NCBI GenBank assembly: GCA_024398815.1
Contig: JAKSIL010000013.1
Location: forward strand, 25,145-89,144
DNA length: 64,000 nt
Source: Fibrobacter sp.
GTDB taxonomy: Bacteria > Fibrobacterota > Fibrobacteria > Fibrobacterales > Fibrobacteraceae
Reading direction: 5' to 3'
Shown in pieces: positions 50,576 through 59,039 of this stretch; within the stretch, counting starts at the first letter, position 1; each line of letters begins with the position of its first letter. The notes under the pieces are model-generated. The model did no database searches. It was given only the letters and a program-made list of their open reading frames with translations, and was not told where the DNA came from. The position numbers and the translations under genes were made by a program.

Positions 50576-52315
50576 TTAGTTATCGTTAAGTTCTTCGTTT
50601 TCGTCGTTTGTGGGGGCGCTATTACGCTTTAATGGTACAGAATATACCAATTCTGCGGCGAAAATTTCTACAAGTTTTCCTAAATTAGGTTCATTTCGCA
50701 AGTCCAACTGGTAAGGAGACATTTTCTCCTTGGCGAGGATTTCGCGTTCTTCCTGGGTGTAGGCGCGCGTTTTTACGGAAAGGTTTATCTTGGTCTGGAG
50801 TTTATCTTCGAGAATTTTTTGGAGGCGGGTCAGGAATTCCGGATGTTCCTGTAGCTGTTGGTAGTTCCAGGATGTGTTGGTGTCCGTTTCGCTTCGGTAG
50901 GTGAGGTAAACGGGGAAGGGATTTTCCTTCACGTCTCCGGTTTCCAGTTTGGTATCCATCATGGCTGCCGAGAACACCAGGTCTCCATCGTCGGCGAAAC
51001 CTGCGCGGATGCTGTCCCAGGCGGCTGCGATTTCGTATCGGGTGTACGAACTTCCATTGGACCCGGCGTAATTCTCGAAGGGGTCTTCATATTGGACCTG
51101 TTCGGGGGGATTCTCTTGAGGCTGCTCCAGCGCAGCGGCAATTTCAGTTACTTTTTTTTTTAACGCCTCGTCGGAGGCGCTCTTCGGGTCGTTTATGGCT
51201 GCGAGAGCCCTTTTCAAATCGGTGAGCCTGTCGAGCCATGCCATTCGCGCGAAGGTGGTTTCTACCATGAGTCGCGGGTTGGTGCTGTGGCGCAACTGGG
51301 CCTGCAAGTCGATAAGCATTTTGCTTATGCGGAGCATGTCGCCGTTCGAAAGCCCTTGCGCGGTACTTTTCAGCTTAGAATAAAGTTCTTCGGTAATGCT
51401 CAGGTCGTCGGCACTGAAGGCTTCGATACGGGTGTACAGCACATTTCTGAGGAACTTGCCGAATCCGTCGAGAAGCGGGGTGAATTCTATGCCGCGGGAA
51501 CAGGCGTCGTCGACCATCTTGAAAACGCCCTTGAGATTATGGCTCTCGATGGCGTTGATCAGCGAGAAGAACAGCTCTACGGGAGGAATTCCGAGAATGC
51601 TGCGGACCGAGTCTGCGTCCATTTCGCTTCCGGTGAATGCGTAGGCCTGGTCGAAGTAGGTAAGGCCGTCGCGCATGGAACCATCGGCCTTCTCGGCGAA
51701 AATGTCGAGGGCTTCGTCCGAGGCGTTGATGCCTTCCTGTTCGCAGATGTAGCGAAGACGGCCGTGAATCTGGTCCATGGTGAGGCGCTTGAAGTCGAAA
51801 CGCTGCACACGGCTGAGAATCGTCTGCGGAACCTTGTTGACTTCGGTCGTCGCAAAAATGAAAATGGCGTGCTCGGGAGGTTCTTCAAGGGTCTTGAGGA
51901 GGGCGTTGAACGCGGCGTTCGAAATCATGTGGACTTCGTCGATGATGAACACCTTGTACTTGCCAATGACGGGCGGGTACTGGACGCTGTCAATCACGTC
52001 GCGGATGTTTTCGACGCCGTTGTTGGATGCACCGTCGATTTCGATGACGTCCATCGGATTTCCGCCGTCGATATCCTTGCAACTGTCGCATTCTCCACAG
52101 GGGTGCAGCGGGTCGCCGCCTTTGCAGTTCAGGGTGCGTGCAAGGATACGGGCACTGGTGGTCTTACCTACGCCGCGGGTTCCCGTAAAAAGAAAGGCAT
52201 GATGCAAGCGATTCCCTTCAATAGCATTTTGAAGGGTTTTTGCGATATGTTCCTGTCCGACCATGTCGGAAAAAGACTTTGGACGCCACTTGCGGGCCAT
52301 TGCTACGTATGCCAT
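50576..52315 (-). CDS. dnaX: DNA polymerase III subunit tau (and predicted gamma)
   Basis: 579 residues. Clamp-loader ATPase: FSDMVGQEHIAKTLQNA, Walker A in GTRGVGKTTSARILA, zinc cysteines in CGECDSC, Walker B VFIIDEVHM, sensor-1 FATTEVNKVPQTILSR. Domain III ends near residue 385, where the codons Leu385-Lys386-Lys387-Lys388 form a run of ten A. The following ~190 residues include a polar linker and a C-terminal domain typical of tau (polymerase and helicase binding). Slippage at the A run would yield a gamma-like protein of 388-390 residues. TATATT ends 7 nt before the ATG (52323-52328). Confidence 0.95.
   Translation of the reverse strand: MAYVAMARKWRPKSFSDMVGQEHIAKTLQNAIEGNRLHHAFLFTGTRGVGKTTSARILARTLNCKGGDPLHPCGECDSCKDIDGGNPMDVIEIDGASNNGVENIRDVIDSVQYPPVIGKYKVFIIDEVHMISNAAFNALLKTLEEPPEHAIFIFATTEVNKVPQTILSRVQRFDFKRLTMDQIHGRLRYICEQEGINASDEALDIFAEKADGSMRDGLTYFDQAYAFTGSEMDADSVRSILGIPPVELFFSLINAIESHNLKGVFKMVDDACSRGIEFTPLLDGFGKFLRNVLYTRIEAFSADDLSITEELYSKLKSTAQGLSNGDMLRISKMLIDLQAQLRHSTNPRLMVETTFARMAWLDRLTDLKRALAAINDPKSASDEALKKKVTEIAAALEQPQENPPEQVQYEDPFENYAGSNGSSYTRYEIAAAWDSIRAGFADDGDLVFSAAMMDTKLETGDVKENPFPVYLTYRSETDTNTSWNYQQLQEHPEFLTRLQKILEDKLQTKINLSVKTRAYTQEEREILAKEKMSPYQLDLRNEPNLGKLVEIFAAELVYSVPLKRNSAPTNDENEELNDN
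51152..51161 (-). other. dnaX: Predicted programmed frameshift/slippage site in dnaX (A10)
   Basis: Ten consecutive A on the coding strand, read in frame as TTA AAA AAA AAA GTA. One base back gives AGT AAC TGA (stop); one base forward gives AAG TAA (stop). Both alternative frames therefore end within three codons. GAGG lies 4 nt upstream of the TTA codon, and a GCTGC/GCAGC hairpin lies about 15 nt downstream. E. coli (A6G frameshift) and Thermus (A9 slippage) make gamma this way. Confidence 0.75.
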
Positions 52316-52491
52316 GGCATGGAATATAGTAAAAAAATGGAGGGATGCTGCGCTGAAGACGGTATTTTTAGTAGAAAAGATGGAAGTGGATGGTTTCTGT
52401 ATTGCCGTTTAATGTATATTATAAATGTATTTTTCGTTGTATTTCACGACGAATAGTTTTTGTTTTCATCGCTCATATAGGTGAGGATATT

Positions 52492-52875
52492 ATGAAATCG
52501 AATATGGCTCTTTTGGTTCTCTCTTGGCAGACCGCTTGCTTGTACCATGAAAAGGAAGTGGAACAGCTTTTGCCCGGGGCAACATCCGCCACCCAGGCCG
52601 AAAGCGACGAACTTGACAAAATCCATGACGAGGTGACTCCGGAAGTGGATTGGGACGATTTCAACGATATCTATGCCAGTTTCTCCAGTGCGAAGGCTCG
52701 TACCGATGCTTGCGTCGAGGTGGTAAATCGCGAGTCTCGCGAATTTAAGCAGAAAGTACTGGATTGCATGACGCGTATTGCTGCCGCCAGCCGCGAAGAA
52801 GATAACCTTGACAACATTTCCCCGGATGAACGCCGTTATATCGAAGAAGTCCGCGCGGCGCTTGGACTGAGATAA
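52492..52875 (+). CDS. Small TerB-like helical protein
   Basis: 127 residues from the ATG at 52492 (GAGGA 6 nt upstream). All-helical by composition; no signal peptide. The C-terminal half (VLDCMTRIAAASREED, NISPDERRYIEEVRAALGL) resembles the second half of TerB domains, where an acidic IS-x-x-E segment precedes the last helix. The N-terminal half is less similar. TerB proteins occur in metal or phage stress systems; no ter partner genes are present, so the function is open. Confidence 0.5.
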   Translation: MKSNMALLVLSWQTACLYHEKEVEQLLPGATSATQAESDELDKIHDEVTPEVDWDDFNDIYASFSSAKARTDACVEVVNRESREFKQKVLDCMTRIAAASREEDNLDNISPDERRYIEEVRAALGLR

Positions 52876-52920
52876 CGAATATCATTTCGATTTTTGTTGC
52901 TTGGTGTGGGGAATTTGCAT

Positions 52921-53280
52921 ATGCAAAAAAAATTGAAAATTGTTTTGGTAGGCTTGGCTCTTGGTCTGTCTGTGAGCCATGCCCAGTTGTTGTCTAGTGG
53001 AAATAGGTCTGTCCCTGTGATAAACAAGAGTTTTCTTCTGTACGATCCTTCCCGTGACGATTCAAAAATAGCCGACAGCGAAATGCAGGAACCCAGTGCG
53101 CCCGCTGATAGTACAATTGAGGCGCAAATTCCGTCTACCTTGAAGCCGGCTTCTCGAAATGAGGATGTGGCGGACAAGGTTGAAAAAACTGGTTGTGTTG
53201 TAGGAACGGCTGCTCTGCTTATGGACATCTTTGCCTCTGGTGGAAAAAGGATTTTTCTAGGAAAGCCAATCTGCTGGTAA
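52921..53280 (+). CDS. Small secreted protein, unknown
   Basis: 119 residues. A signal peptide ends about SVSHAQ (20-21). The mature part has no known domain: a short polar N-terminal region, a Pro/Ser/Ala-rich middle, and a hydrophobic segment near the C-terminus (GCVVGTAALLMDIFASGG), ending in KPICW. GGGGA lies shortly before the ATG. 45 nt after the TerB-like gene, so perhaps co-transcribed; followed by a terminator. Confidence 0.5.
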   Translation: MQKKLKIVLVGLALGLSVSHAQLLSSGNRSVPVINKSFLLYDPSRDDSKIADSEMQEPSAPADSTIEAQIPSTLKPASRNEDVADKVEKTGCVVGTAALLMDIFASGGKRIFLGKPICW

Positions 53281-53294
53281 AATAATTGGAACGC

Positions 53295-53329
53295 AAAAAA
53301 TCCCCGCATTTTTGCGGGGAAAATTTTTT
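53295..53329. terminator. Bidirectional terminator between the small secreted protein and pheT
   Basis: A perfect 7-bp G/C-rich stem (53302-53308 with 53313-53319), loop TTTT. On the minus strand it is followed after one base by six T (53300-53295), ideal for pheT. On the plus strand six T follow after a four-A gap (53324-53329). Confidence 0.8.
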
Positions 53330-53354
53330 GCGGGGAAATTTTAACGGGTGTCCC

Positions 53355-55790
53355 TTAGCGCAGCACGATGTCGCCGTTCGCGACGAGCTTGTCGCGGAGC
53401 TTGTTGTGAGCCTTGTTGACTTCGTCGTCGGTGAGGGTGCGGTCCATGGCCTGGTAGGTGAGGCTGTAGACCATGTTCTTCTTGCCGGCTTCGATCTTTT
53501 CGCCTTCGTAGATGCTCTTGAGAGTAATCTTCGCGAGGTTCTTCGGGTTGAGTCCCTTGATGCGGCCGAGGATTTCTTCGTGGGTCATGCCCTTCGCGAC
53601 TTCGATGGAAATGTCGCGGCTGGAGGGAACCTGGCGGCTGAAGGCTTCGAACACGATTTTCTTCTGGCTCGCTTCAATCATCTTGTCGAGGTTCGCTTCC
53701 ATCACGAAGGTCTCGTAACTGATGTCGTTTGCCTTGAGGACGTTCGGGTGCAAGTCGCCCATGGTGCCGAGCACTGTGCCACCGCATACGATTTCTGCTT
53801 GCTTGCCCGGGTGCAGGAACACTTCGGCCTTGGTGGGGACGCGGAATTCGACCACGAGGCCGACGCGCTTGAAGAACGCCTGGACAAGGCCCTTGAAGGC
53901 GGCAAAGTCAATCTGTGCGGGCTTTTCGGCGAGCGGATTTGCGTCGAAGGTGCCTGCGACGGTGAGTGCGACGAGGTTCGATTCATCGAAGCCCGGATCG
54001 CGCACGTCCTTGCGGTCGCGCTTGAACTGGCCCTTGGCGACTTCGAACAAACGAATGCTGCCCGGACGGTTCTTTTCGTTTTCGGCGACGCTCTTGAGGA
54101 GGTTCGGCAAAAGGCTGGTGGGTACGACGCCGAGTTCTTCGGAAAGCGGGTTCAAGAGGGCGGCCGGGGTGGAACGGCGGTCTTCGCTTGCGGCACCGAA
54201 GATAGCCTCGGTGCGAGCCTTGCTCGTAAAGCGGAGGGAAAGGCATTCGTGGAGCCCCATTGCAGAAAGCGTCTTGCGAATCTTTCGGTTCATGACTTCG
54301 ACGGCGGGGAGGTCGTTCGGCTGCATGGTGAACTTCGGCAGCGTGTACGGAATGTTGTCGAAGCCGATGAGGCGTGCGACTTCTTCGATGAGGTCCACTT
54401 CGCGTTCAAGGTCGGGGCGGAAACTCGGAATCTTGAACGTGATGGATTCGGAATCCTTCGCGACGACTTCGAGAGCGATTCCGGTGAGGAACTTTTCAAT
54501 CTGGTCGGCGGAGATTTCCATGCCGATGACCTTTACGGCGCGTGCGGTGCGGAGCGTCACCTGGTTGCAGGCCTTCTTGTGGTCGTCGCCGGTGTATTCA
54601 ACGCTGCCCTTGAGAATGCGACCGCCGGCCACTTCCTTGATGAGGGCGCAGGCGTACTTGCTGTATTCGTCCTGTGTACGGAAATCGATTTCACGTTCGA
54701 AGCGGTAGCTGGAGTCCGTGGAGATGCAGAGGCGCTTGGCCTGCTTGCGCACGACGGTCGGGTTGAACCAGGCGCTTTCGAGGAACACGTTCTTGGTGGC
54801 ATCAACGATTTCGGATTCTACGCCGCCCATCACACCGGCAACGCAAGCCGGACGGTCGCCGTCGCAAATGACGAGATCGTTTTCGGTGAGTTCGTGTGCG
54901 GTGTGGTCGATGGTTTCAATCTTTTCGCCCTTCGCAGCCTTGCGGACCTTGATGGTGTTGCCCTTGAGCTGGTCCATGTCGAAACTGTGGAGCGGCTGGC
55001 CCACGTCCATCAAAATGAAGTTCGTGACGTCGACCACGTTGTTGATGCTGGACATGCCTACGGCGTGCAAGAGCTTGGCGAGCCATGCGGGGGACTTTTC
55101 GACCTTCACGTCCTTGATGACGCGGCCCACATAGCGGGAGCAACCGCAACCCGGAACGACTTCGAGGGTGGCTGCCTTGCTGCATTCTTCGCCGTCTTCT
55201 TCGTAGTTGTAGGCGAGAGGCTTCAGGGGGCGGTTGAACTTGGCGGCGAGTTCGCGAGCGACACCGCGGTGGCTTAAAGCATCCGGACGGTTCGGAGTCA
55301 CGTTCAGTTCGAAGCAAACGTCGTACAAGCCGAGGCTTACGAACGGGGTGCCTGCCGGAATGGAATCGTCCAAAACCATGATTCCGCCGTGGTCGTCACT
55401 GAGGCCGATTTCGTCTTCGGCGCAAATCATGCCGAAGCTTTCGACGCCGCGAATCTTGGACTTCTTCATCTTGAGCATGGTGCCGTCCGGGAGCGGGAGT
55501 TCCGCGCCAATCGGGGCGAGCACTACGGTCTGGCCAGCGGCAACGTTCGGGGCGCCGCAAACGACTTGGATGGTTTCCTTGCCGTTGTTGACGGTCGTGA
55601 TATGCAAGTGGTCGCTATCCGGGTGCGGTTCGCAGGTCAAAACCTTTGCGACGATGAGCTTGTCGTAGACCTTGCCCGGTTCTTCCGTGCCTTCGACTTC
55701 GAGGCCGATGGAAGTAAGTGCCTTTTCAACTTCTTCCGCATTTTCCGGAAGATCAACATGACGCCTGAGCCAATTCAAAGAAACTTTCAT
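53355..55790 (-). CDS. pheT: Phenylalanyl-tRNA synthetase beta subunit
   Basis: 811 residues from the ATG at 55790 (AGAGGA 6 nt upstream; family start MKVSLNWLRRHVDLP). It pairs with PheS to form the alpha2-beta2 enzyme. Domains: tRNA-binding EMAP-like (VAKVLTCEPHPDSDHLHI, GAPNVAAGQTVVLAPIGA), B3/B4 editing (NVTPNRPDALSHRGVARELA, VDVTNFILMDVGQPLHSFD), B5 (FRPDLEREVDLIEEVARLIG), and the C-terminal anticodon-binding domain (RQVPSSRDISIEVAKGMTHE). pheS is not next to it, unlike in many bacteria. Confidence 0.96.
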   Translation of the reverse strand: MKVSLNWLRRHVDLPENAEEVEKALTSIGLEVEGTEEPGKVYDKLIVAKVLTCEPHPDSDHLHITTVNNGKETIQVVCGAPNVAAGQTVVLAPIGAELPLPDGTMLKMKKSKIRGVESFGMICAEDEIGLSDDHGGIMVLDDSIPAGTPFVSLGLYDVCFELNVTPNRPDALSHRGVARELAAKFNRPLKPLAYNYEEDGEECSKAATLEVVPGCGCSRYVGRVIKDVKVEKSPAWLAKLLHAVGMSSINNVVDVTNFILMDVGQPLHSFDMDQLKGNTIKVRKAAKGEKIETIDHTAHELTENDLVICDGDRPACVAGVMGGVESEIVDATKNVFLESAWFNPTVVRKQAKRLCISTDSSYRFEREIDFRTQDEYSKYACALIKEVAGGRILKGSVEYTGDDHKKACNQVTLRTARAVKVIGMEISADQIEKFLTGIALEVVAKDSESITFKIPSFRPDLEREVDLIEEVARLIGFDNIPYTLPKFTMQPNDLPAVEVMNRKIRKTLSAMGLHECLSLRFTSKARTEAIFGAASEDRRSTPAALLNPLSEELGVVPTSLLPNLLKSVAENEKNRPGSIRLFEVAKGQFKRDRKDVRDPGFDESNLVALTVAGTFDANPLAEKPAQIDFAAFKGLVQAFFKRVGLVVEFRVPTKAEVFLHPGKQAEIVCGGTVLGTMGDLHPNVLKANDISYETFVMEANLDKMIEASQKKIVFEAFSRQVPSSRDISIEVAKGMTHEEILGRIKGLNPKNLAKITLKSIYEGEKIEAGKKNMVYSLTYQAMDRTLTDDEVNKAHNKLRDKLVANGDIVLR

Positions 55791-55939
55791 TTTTTCCTCT
55801 TTTATGCGGATGTCGCGCGGTACAACGTGTTTCTTGTAGCAGTACGTGGTAGCGCAAAATCCGTGCCATCTATAAATTTTCGGCGAAAAATATAGAAAAA
55901 ACGCACTTTGGAGAGCGACTTGAATGTATTTTTGACCTT
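55791..55939. other. Intergenic region between divergent pheT and the GrpB-like gene
   Basis: 149 bp. It contains TATATT on the minus strand (about 55892-55897), a possible -10 for pheT with a leader of about 100 nt. A leader this long before pheT could hold a T-box or attenuator, but I see neither an antiterminator nor a Phe-rich leader peptide. Confidence 0.35.
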
Positions 55940-56503
55940 GTGAATACCCCTGCAAAAAAGAAATTGAGCGAAATGACCCTGGAAGAACTGTGGCAGTTGT
56001 TCCCCATTGTGCTTACGGAGCACAGGGATTGCTGGGTCGAATGGTTCAGAGAAGAATCGGAAATTGTGCGTGCGGCATTGTCGGCGCTTTTCAAAGTTGA
56101 GGACTGTGCGGACGTTCGCATCACGCATGTGGGGAGTACGGCTGTGCCTGACATCTGGGCAAAACCCATTGTCGATATTCTAGTGGAATTGCCTTTGGGC
56201 GTAGATTTGCGCCTGGCCAAGGAACCTCTGGTGGCTGCGGGCTACATCTGCATGAGCGAAACGGAAAATCGAATTTCGTTCAACAAGGGCTACACCGAAG
56301 AAGGCTTTGCCGAAAAGGTGTTTCACTTGCACTTGCGCCATGAGGGCGACAACGCCGAAATCCGCTTCCGGGACTGCCTGCGGGCGAATCCTTCAGTTGC
56401 CAAGGAATACGAGATGCTTAAACTGTCGCTGTGGAAGCGGTTTGAACATGACCGCGACGGCTACACCGAAGCGAAAAGTGAATTTATTTGTAAATATTCG
56501 TAA
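55940..56503 (+). CDS. GrpB/UPF0157 family nucleotidyltransferase-like protein
   Basis: 187 residues if it begins at the GTG at 55940; an ATG at 55973 (MTLEELW) is an equally good start and has GAG nearby. GrpB-family signature: ITHVGSTAVPDIWAKPIVDI, then HLHLRHEGDNAEIRFRDCLRANP. The family has a nucleotidyltransferase-like fold (GS motif with acidic partner); its activity is unknown in most members. Confidence 0.75.
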   Translation: MNTPAKKKLSEMTLEELWQLFPIVLTEHRDCWVEWFREESEIVRAALSALFKVEDCADVRITHVGSTAVPDIWAKPIVDILVELPLGVDLRLAKEPLVAAGYICMSETENRISFNKGYTEEGFAEKVFHLHLRHEGDNAEIRFRDCLRANPSVAKEYEMLKLSLWKRFEHDRDGYTEAKSEFICKYS

Positions 56504-56603
56504 GCACGCTGAACGTTGCGTGCCACTGGTCAGCGGACTCTTTAAGATATGCTTTTTAAAGCATGCTCTTTAAATGTAGCCTCGGTCGGCGAATGGTTGT
56601 AAT

Positions 56604-57671
56604 TTAGCGCTCACGTTCAAAGCGGAGTGGTTTCAACTGGTCGATTACAGCCTGCAATTCCTTAGGGAGCGGGCAATCGAAGATTTTCTTTTCGCCTTTC
56701 CAGTCGAATTCCAAGCGGCAACTGTGCAAAAACAGTCTGTGCAGTCCGAGATTTTTTTTGACTTCGCGGTTGAGGGCGAAATCGCCGTAGCGGGAATCGC
56801 CCAATAGCGGGTGCCCGATGCTTGCAAAATGGGCGCGAATCTGGTGCATGCGACCGGTTTCGAGCTTGATTTTTACAAGGTCGTAGCCTTCGTAGTGCTG
56901 CTTGACGCGGTAGTGGGTGATGGCGCGCTGTGCGTCCTTGCTTTCTTCGCCGACCTTCATTTTGCTGCCCTTGGCGGCATCGGTGCGGGTGAGACTTTCG
57001 TCAATGGTGCCTTTTTCGCGTTTGAGGTTCCCTTTGACCAATGCGAAATAGAATTTTTCCACTTCGTGTTCGCGAATCATGCGGGTGAAATCGCGGAGCG
57101 TGTCGCCATGAAGGGCGGCGATGAGCATGCCCGATGTCTCCTGGTCCAAGCGGTGTGCGATGGTCGGACGGAAATCGAGCCCTTCGCTGCGGCCCCATTC
57201 CCAGAGGTATTCCACGAGGCTTTCACCGGGGCGAGTGCCGCTGCCGGGTTGGCTTGCGAGTCCCGAGGGCTTGTTCACGATAACGTAATCTTCGGTCTGC
57301 ATTACGATGTCGAGTTCCTTGGCTCCCCAGTTGGACTGTTTTTCGGCGTTGGTCTTGGGCTTGCCCCAGCCTGATTTTACTGATTGCGTCCATGCAGGTT
57401 TTTCTGTCGAGCTGTTTGCTGCGAGTGTCGCTTTCTGCGCTGCGCTCATGTCTTTTTCTTCTTCAGGGACGCTCTTGAAATTTTCGTAGATGTTGACGAG
57501 GTCTCCCTCGACGAGCATCTGGTTCGCCTTGCCAATCACTCCGTTCACGCGAATCTTCTTTTTGCGAATCACGGCAAAGAACACGGAGAGAGATTCTTCG
57601 GGGAAAGCCTTGCGCAGGTAACGGTCCAAACGCATATTGGCGAAGTTTCTATCGATAAGGCGGGTAATCAT
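56604..57671 (-). CDS. RluA-family pseudouridine synthase
   Basis: 355 residues. An S4 RNA-binding domain (about 12-70, MRLDRYLRKAFPEESLSV, KIRVNGVIGKANQML) is followed by a charged linker of about 60 residues and the pseudouridine synthase domain, with the catalytic Asp in AHRLDQETSGMLI (about residue 174), then KFYFALVKG, LETGRMHQIRAHFASIGHPL and LHRLFLHS. It is closest in arrangement to RluC/RluD, which modify 23S rRNA. TATCTT ends 7 nt before the ATG. Confidence 0.88.
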   Translation of the reverse strand: MITRLIDRNFANMRLDRYLRKAFPEESLSVFFAVIRKKKIRVNGVIGKANQMLVEGDLVNIYENFKSVPEEEKDMSAAQKATLAANSSTEKPAWTQSVKSGWGKPKTNAEKQSNWGAKELDIVMQTEDYVIVNKPSGLASQPGSGTRPGESLVEYLWEWGRSEGLDFRPTIAHRLDQETSGMLIAALHGDTLRDFTRMIREHEVEKFYFALVKGNLKREKGTIDESLTRTDAAKGSKMKVGEESKDAQRAITHYRVKQHYEGYDLVKIKLETGRMHQIRAHFASIGHPLLGDSRYGDFALNREVKKNLGLHRLFLHSCRLEFDWKGEKKIFDCPLPKELQAVIDQLKPLRFERER

Positions 57672-57692
57672 AATAAGTAAGATAGAAAATAT

Positions 57693-57731
57693 TTGAAAGT
57701 GACGAAGTGGCAGATTTACTATATTTGGCCT
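57693..57731 (+). promoter_or_regulatory. Promoter of the dgt cluster, near-leaderless
   Basis: TTGAAA (57693-57698), then an 18-nt spacer to TACTAT (57717-57722), overlapping TATATTTG (57720-57727). The ATG follows 6 nt after the TATATT hexamer. No Shine-Dalgarno sequence precedes it. Confidence 0.5.
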
Positions 57732-59039
57732 ATGCTTAAATGGGAAACTCTATTATCGGCAATTCGTTATGGCCATCCGGCGGACCTTGACCCGAACAGG
57801 TCCGATTTTCACAGGGATTACGACCGCATTGTTTTTTCGACGGCTTTTCGCAGGCTGGGTCGAAAAACCCAGGTGCACCCTTTTTCCGTGAACGATCACG
57901 TTCATAGTCGCTTGACTCATAGTATTGAAGTTTCCAGTGTAGGGCGTAGCCTTGCCATTACAGTGTATCATCTGATCAAGCAGCATTTGCCGAAGTTCAT
58001 TAATGAATACCAGTTCGGCACCATCGTGCAGTCGGCATGCCTTGCTCACGATATCGGTAACCCTCCTTTTGGTCATGCGGGGGAGGCGGCCATCCGTGAA
58101 TGGTTCCGCAAGAACCGCAACAGCGCGCCGCTCCGTGGCTTGAACGACAAGGAAATGGCCGATTTCGAAAATTTTGACGGCAATGCCCAAGGACACCGCA
58201 TCTTGAGCAAACTGGAGTACCATTTTTTGGATGGCGGAATGCGCTTGACGTATGCCACTATCGGCTCCATGATCAAGTATCCGCAAATCGCCAAGTACGG
58301 CTGCCCCACAAGCCTGTTTTCCACCGAAGCCGATTTGTACGGCTTGACCGCAGAAACTTTAGGGCTCCCGGAAATCCAGAGCGGCAAGTGGGTGCGCCAT
58401 CCGCTTGTTTACCTGATGGAAGCCGCTGATGACATTTGCTATTCCATTCTTGATGTGGAAGACGCCATTGAACTGGGAATTCTGAGTTTTGCCGATGTCC
58501 GCGACATGTTCAGTTACCTTTGCGGCCCTGACGTGGATATCGACAACGAATATAGGGAGAATGGCTGTAATTTCAGGGACTTCCTCAGCAGCATTCGTGG
58601 CAAGGCCATCCAAAATTTGATTGACGATGTCGCAGTGGTCTTTGTGAACCATTACGAAGAAATCATGGAAGGCAAATTAGAGAAACACTTGATTGACTTG
58701 TCCAATTCCGACGTGATGTGGGGAATCCGCATTGCAAAGCGCCTTGGCGTTGAACGTATTTACCCGGACCGCCGCAAGACGGAATTGGAAGTGGGTAGCT
58801 ACACCACGCTTGCTACCGTACTCGACGCATTCATCAACGGTGTTTACGATTACCGTTTGAATGGCAAGAATTCATACCGTGCCGATCGCATCGTGCGCCT
58901 TATTGGGCAAGCGAAAATCGGCCAAAGCGTGACTGCCGCCGAGGCTTACCACCAAGTTCTCGATTTTGTAAGCGGCATGACCGACAATTACGCCACCTAT
59001 TTGGCCCGTCAGATTGGCGGCCTCGCCATGGGTGTATGA
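57732..59039 (+). CDS. dgt: Deoxyguanosinetriphosphate triphosphohydrolase-like (dGTPase)
   Basis: 435 residues. HD-superfamily dNTP triphosphohydrolase: DRIVFSTAFRRLGRKTQV, HSRLTHSIEVSSVGRSLA, CLAHDIGNPPFGHAGE (His-Asp metal pair), and LMEAADDICYSILDVEDA. Such enzymes split dGTP to deoxyguanosine and triphosphate and influence dNTP pools and phage resistance. The ATG at 57732 is chosen over longer upstream frames. The stop overlaps the next start (ATGA), indicating coupling. Confidence 0.92.
   Translation: MLKWETLLSAIRYGHPADLDPNRSDFHRDYDRIVFSTAFRRLGRKTQVHPFSVNDHVHSRLTHSIEVSSVGRSLAITVYHLIKQHLPKFINEYQFGTIVQSACLAHDIGNPPFGHAGEAAIREWFRKNRNSAPLRGLNDKEMADFENFDGNAQGHRILSKLEYHFLDGGMRLTYATIGSMIKYPQIAKYGCPTSLFSTEADLYGLTAETLGLPEIQSGKWVRHPLVYLMEAADDICYSILDVEDAIELGILSFADVRDMFSYLCGPDVDIDNEYRENGCNFRDFLSSIRGKAIQNLIDDVAVVFVNHYEEIMEGKLEKHLIDLSNSDVMWGIRIAKRLGVERIYPDRRKTELEVGSYTTLATVLDAFINGVYDYRLNGKNSYRADRIVRLIGQAKIGQSVTAAEAYHQVLDFVSGMTDNYATYLARQIGGLAMGV

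Noticed and set aside
53286..55277. A 663-codon open frame on the plus strand opposite pheT
   Set aside because: pheT is unmistakable in the other strand; the antisense frame has no recognisable motif and no start signals.
55791..55939. T-box riboswitch or Phe attenuator before pheT
   Set aside because: No T-box sequence, no Phe-rich leader peptide and no terminator/antiterminator pair could be found.
56504..56603. Terminator between the GrpB-like gene and the convergent rluA-like gene
   Set aside because: Two short inverted repeats (GCACGC/GCGTGC and ATGCTTT/AAAGCAT) are visible, but neither is followed by a proper T tract.
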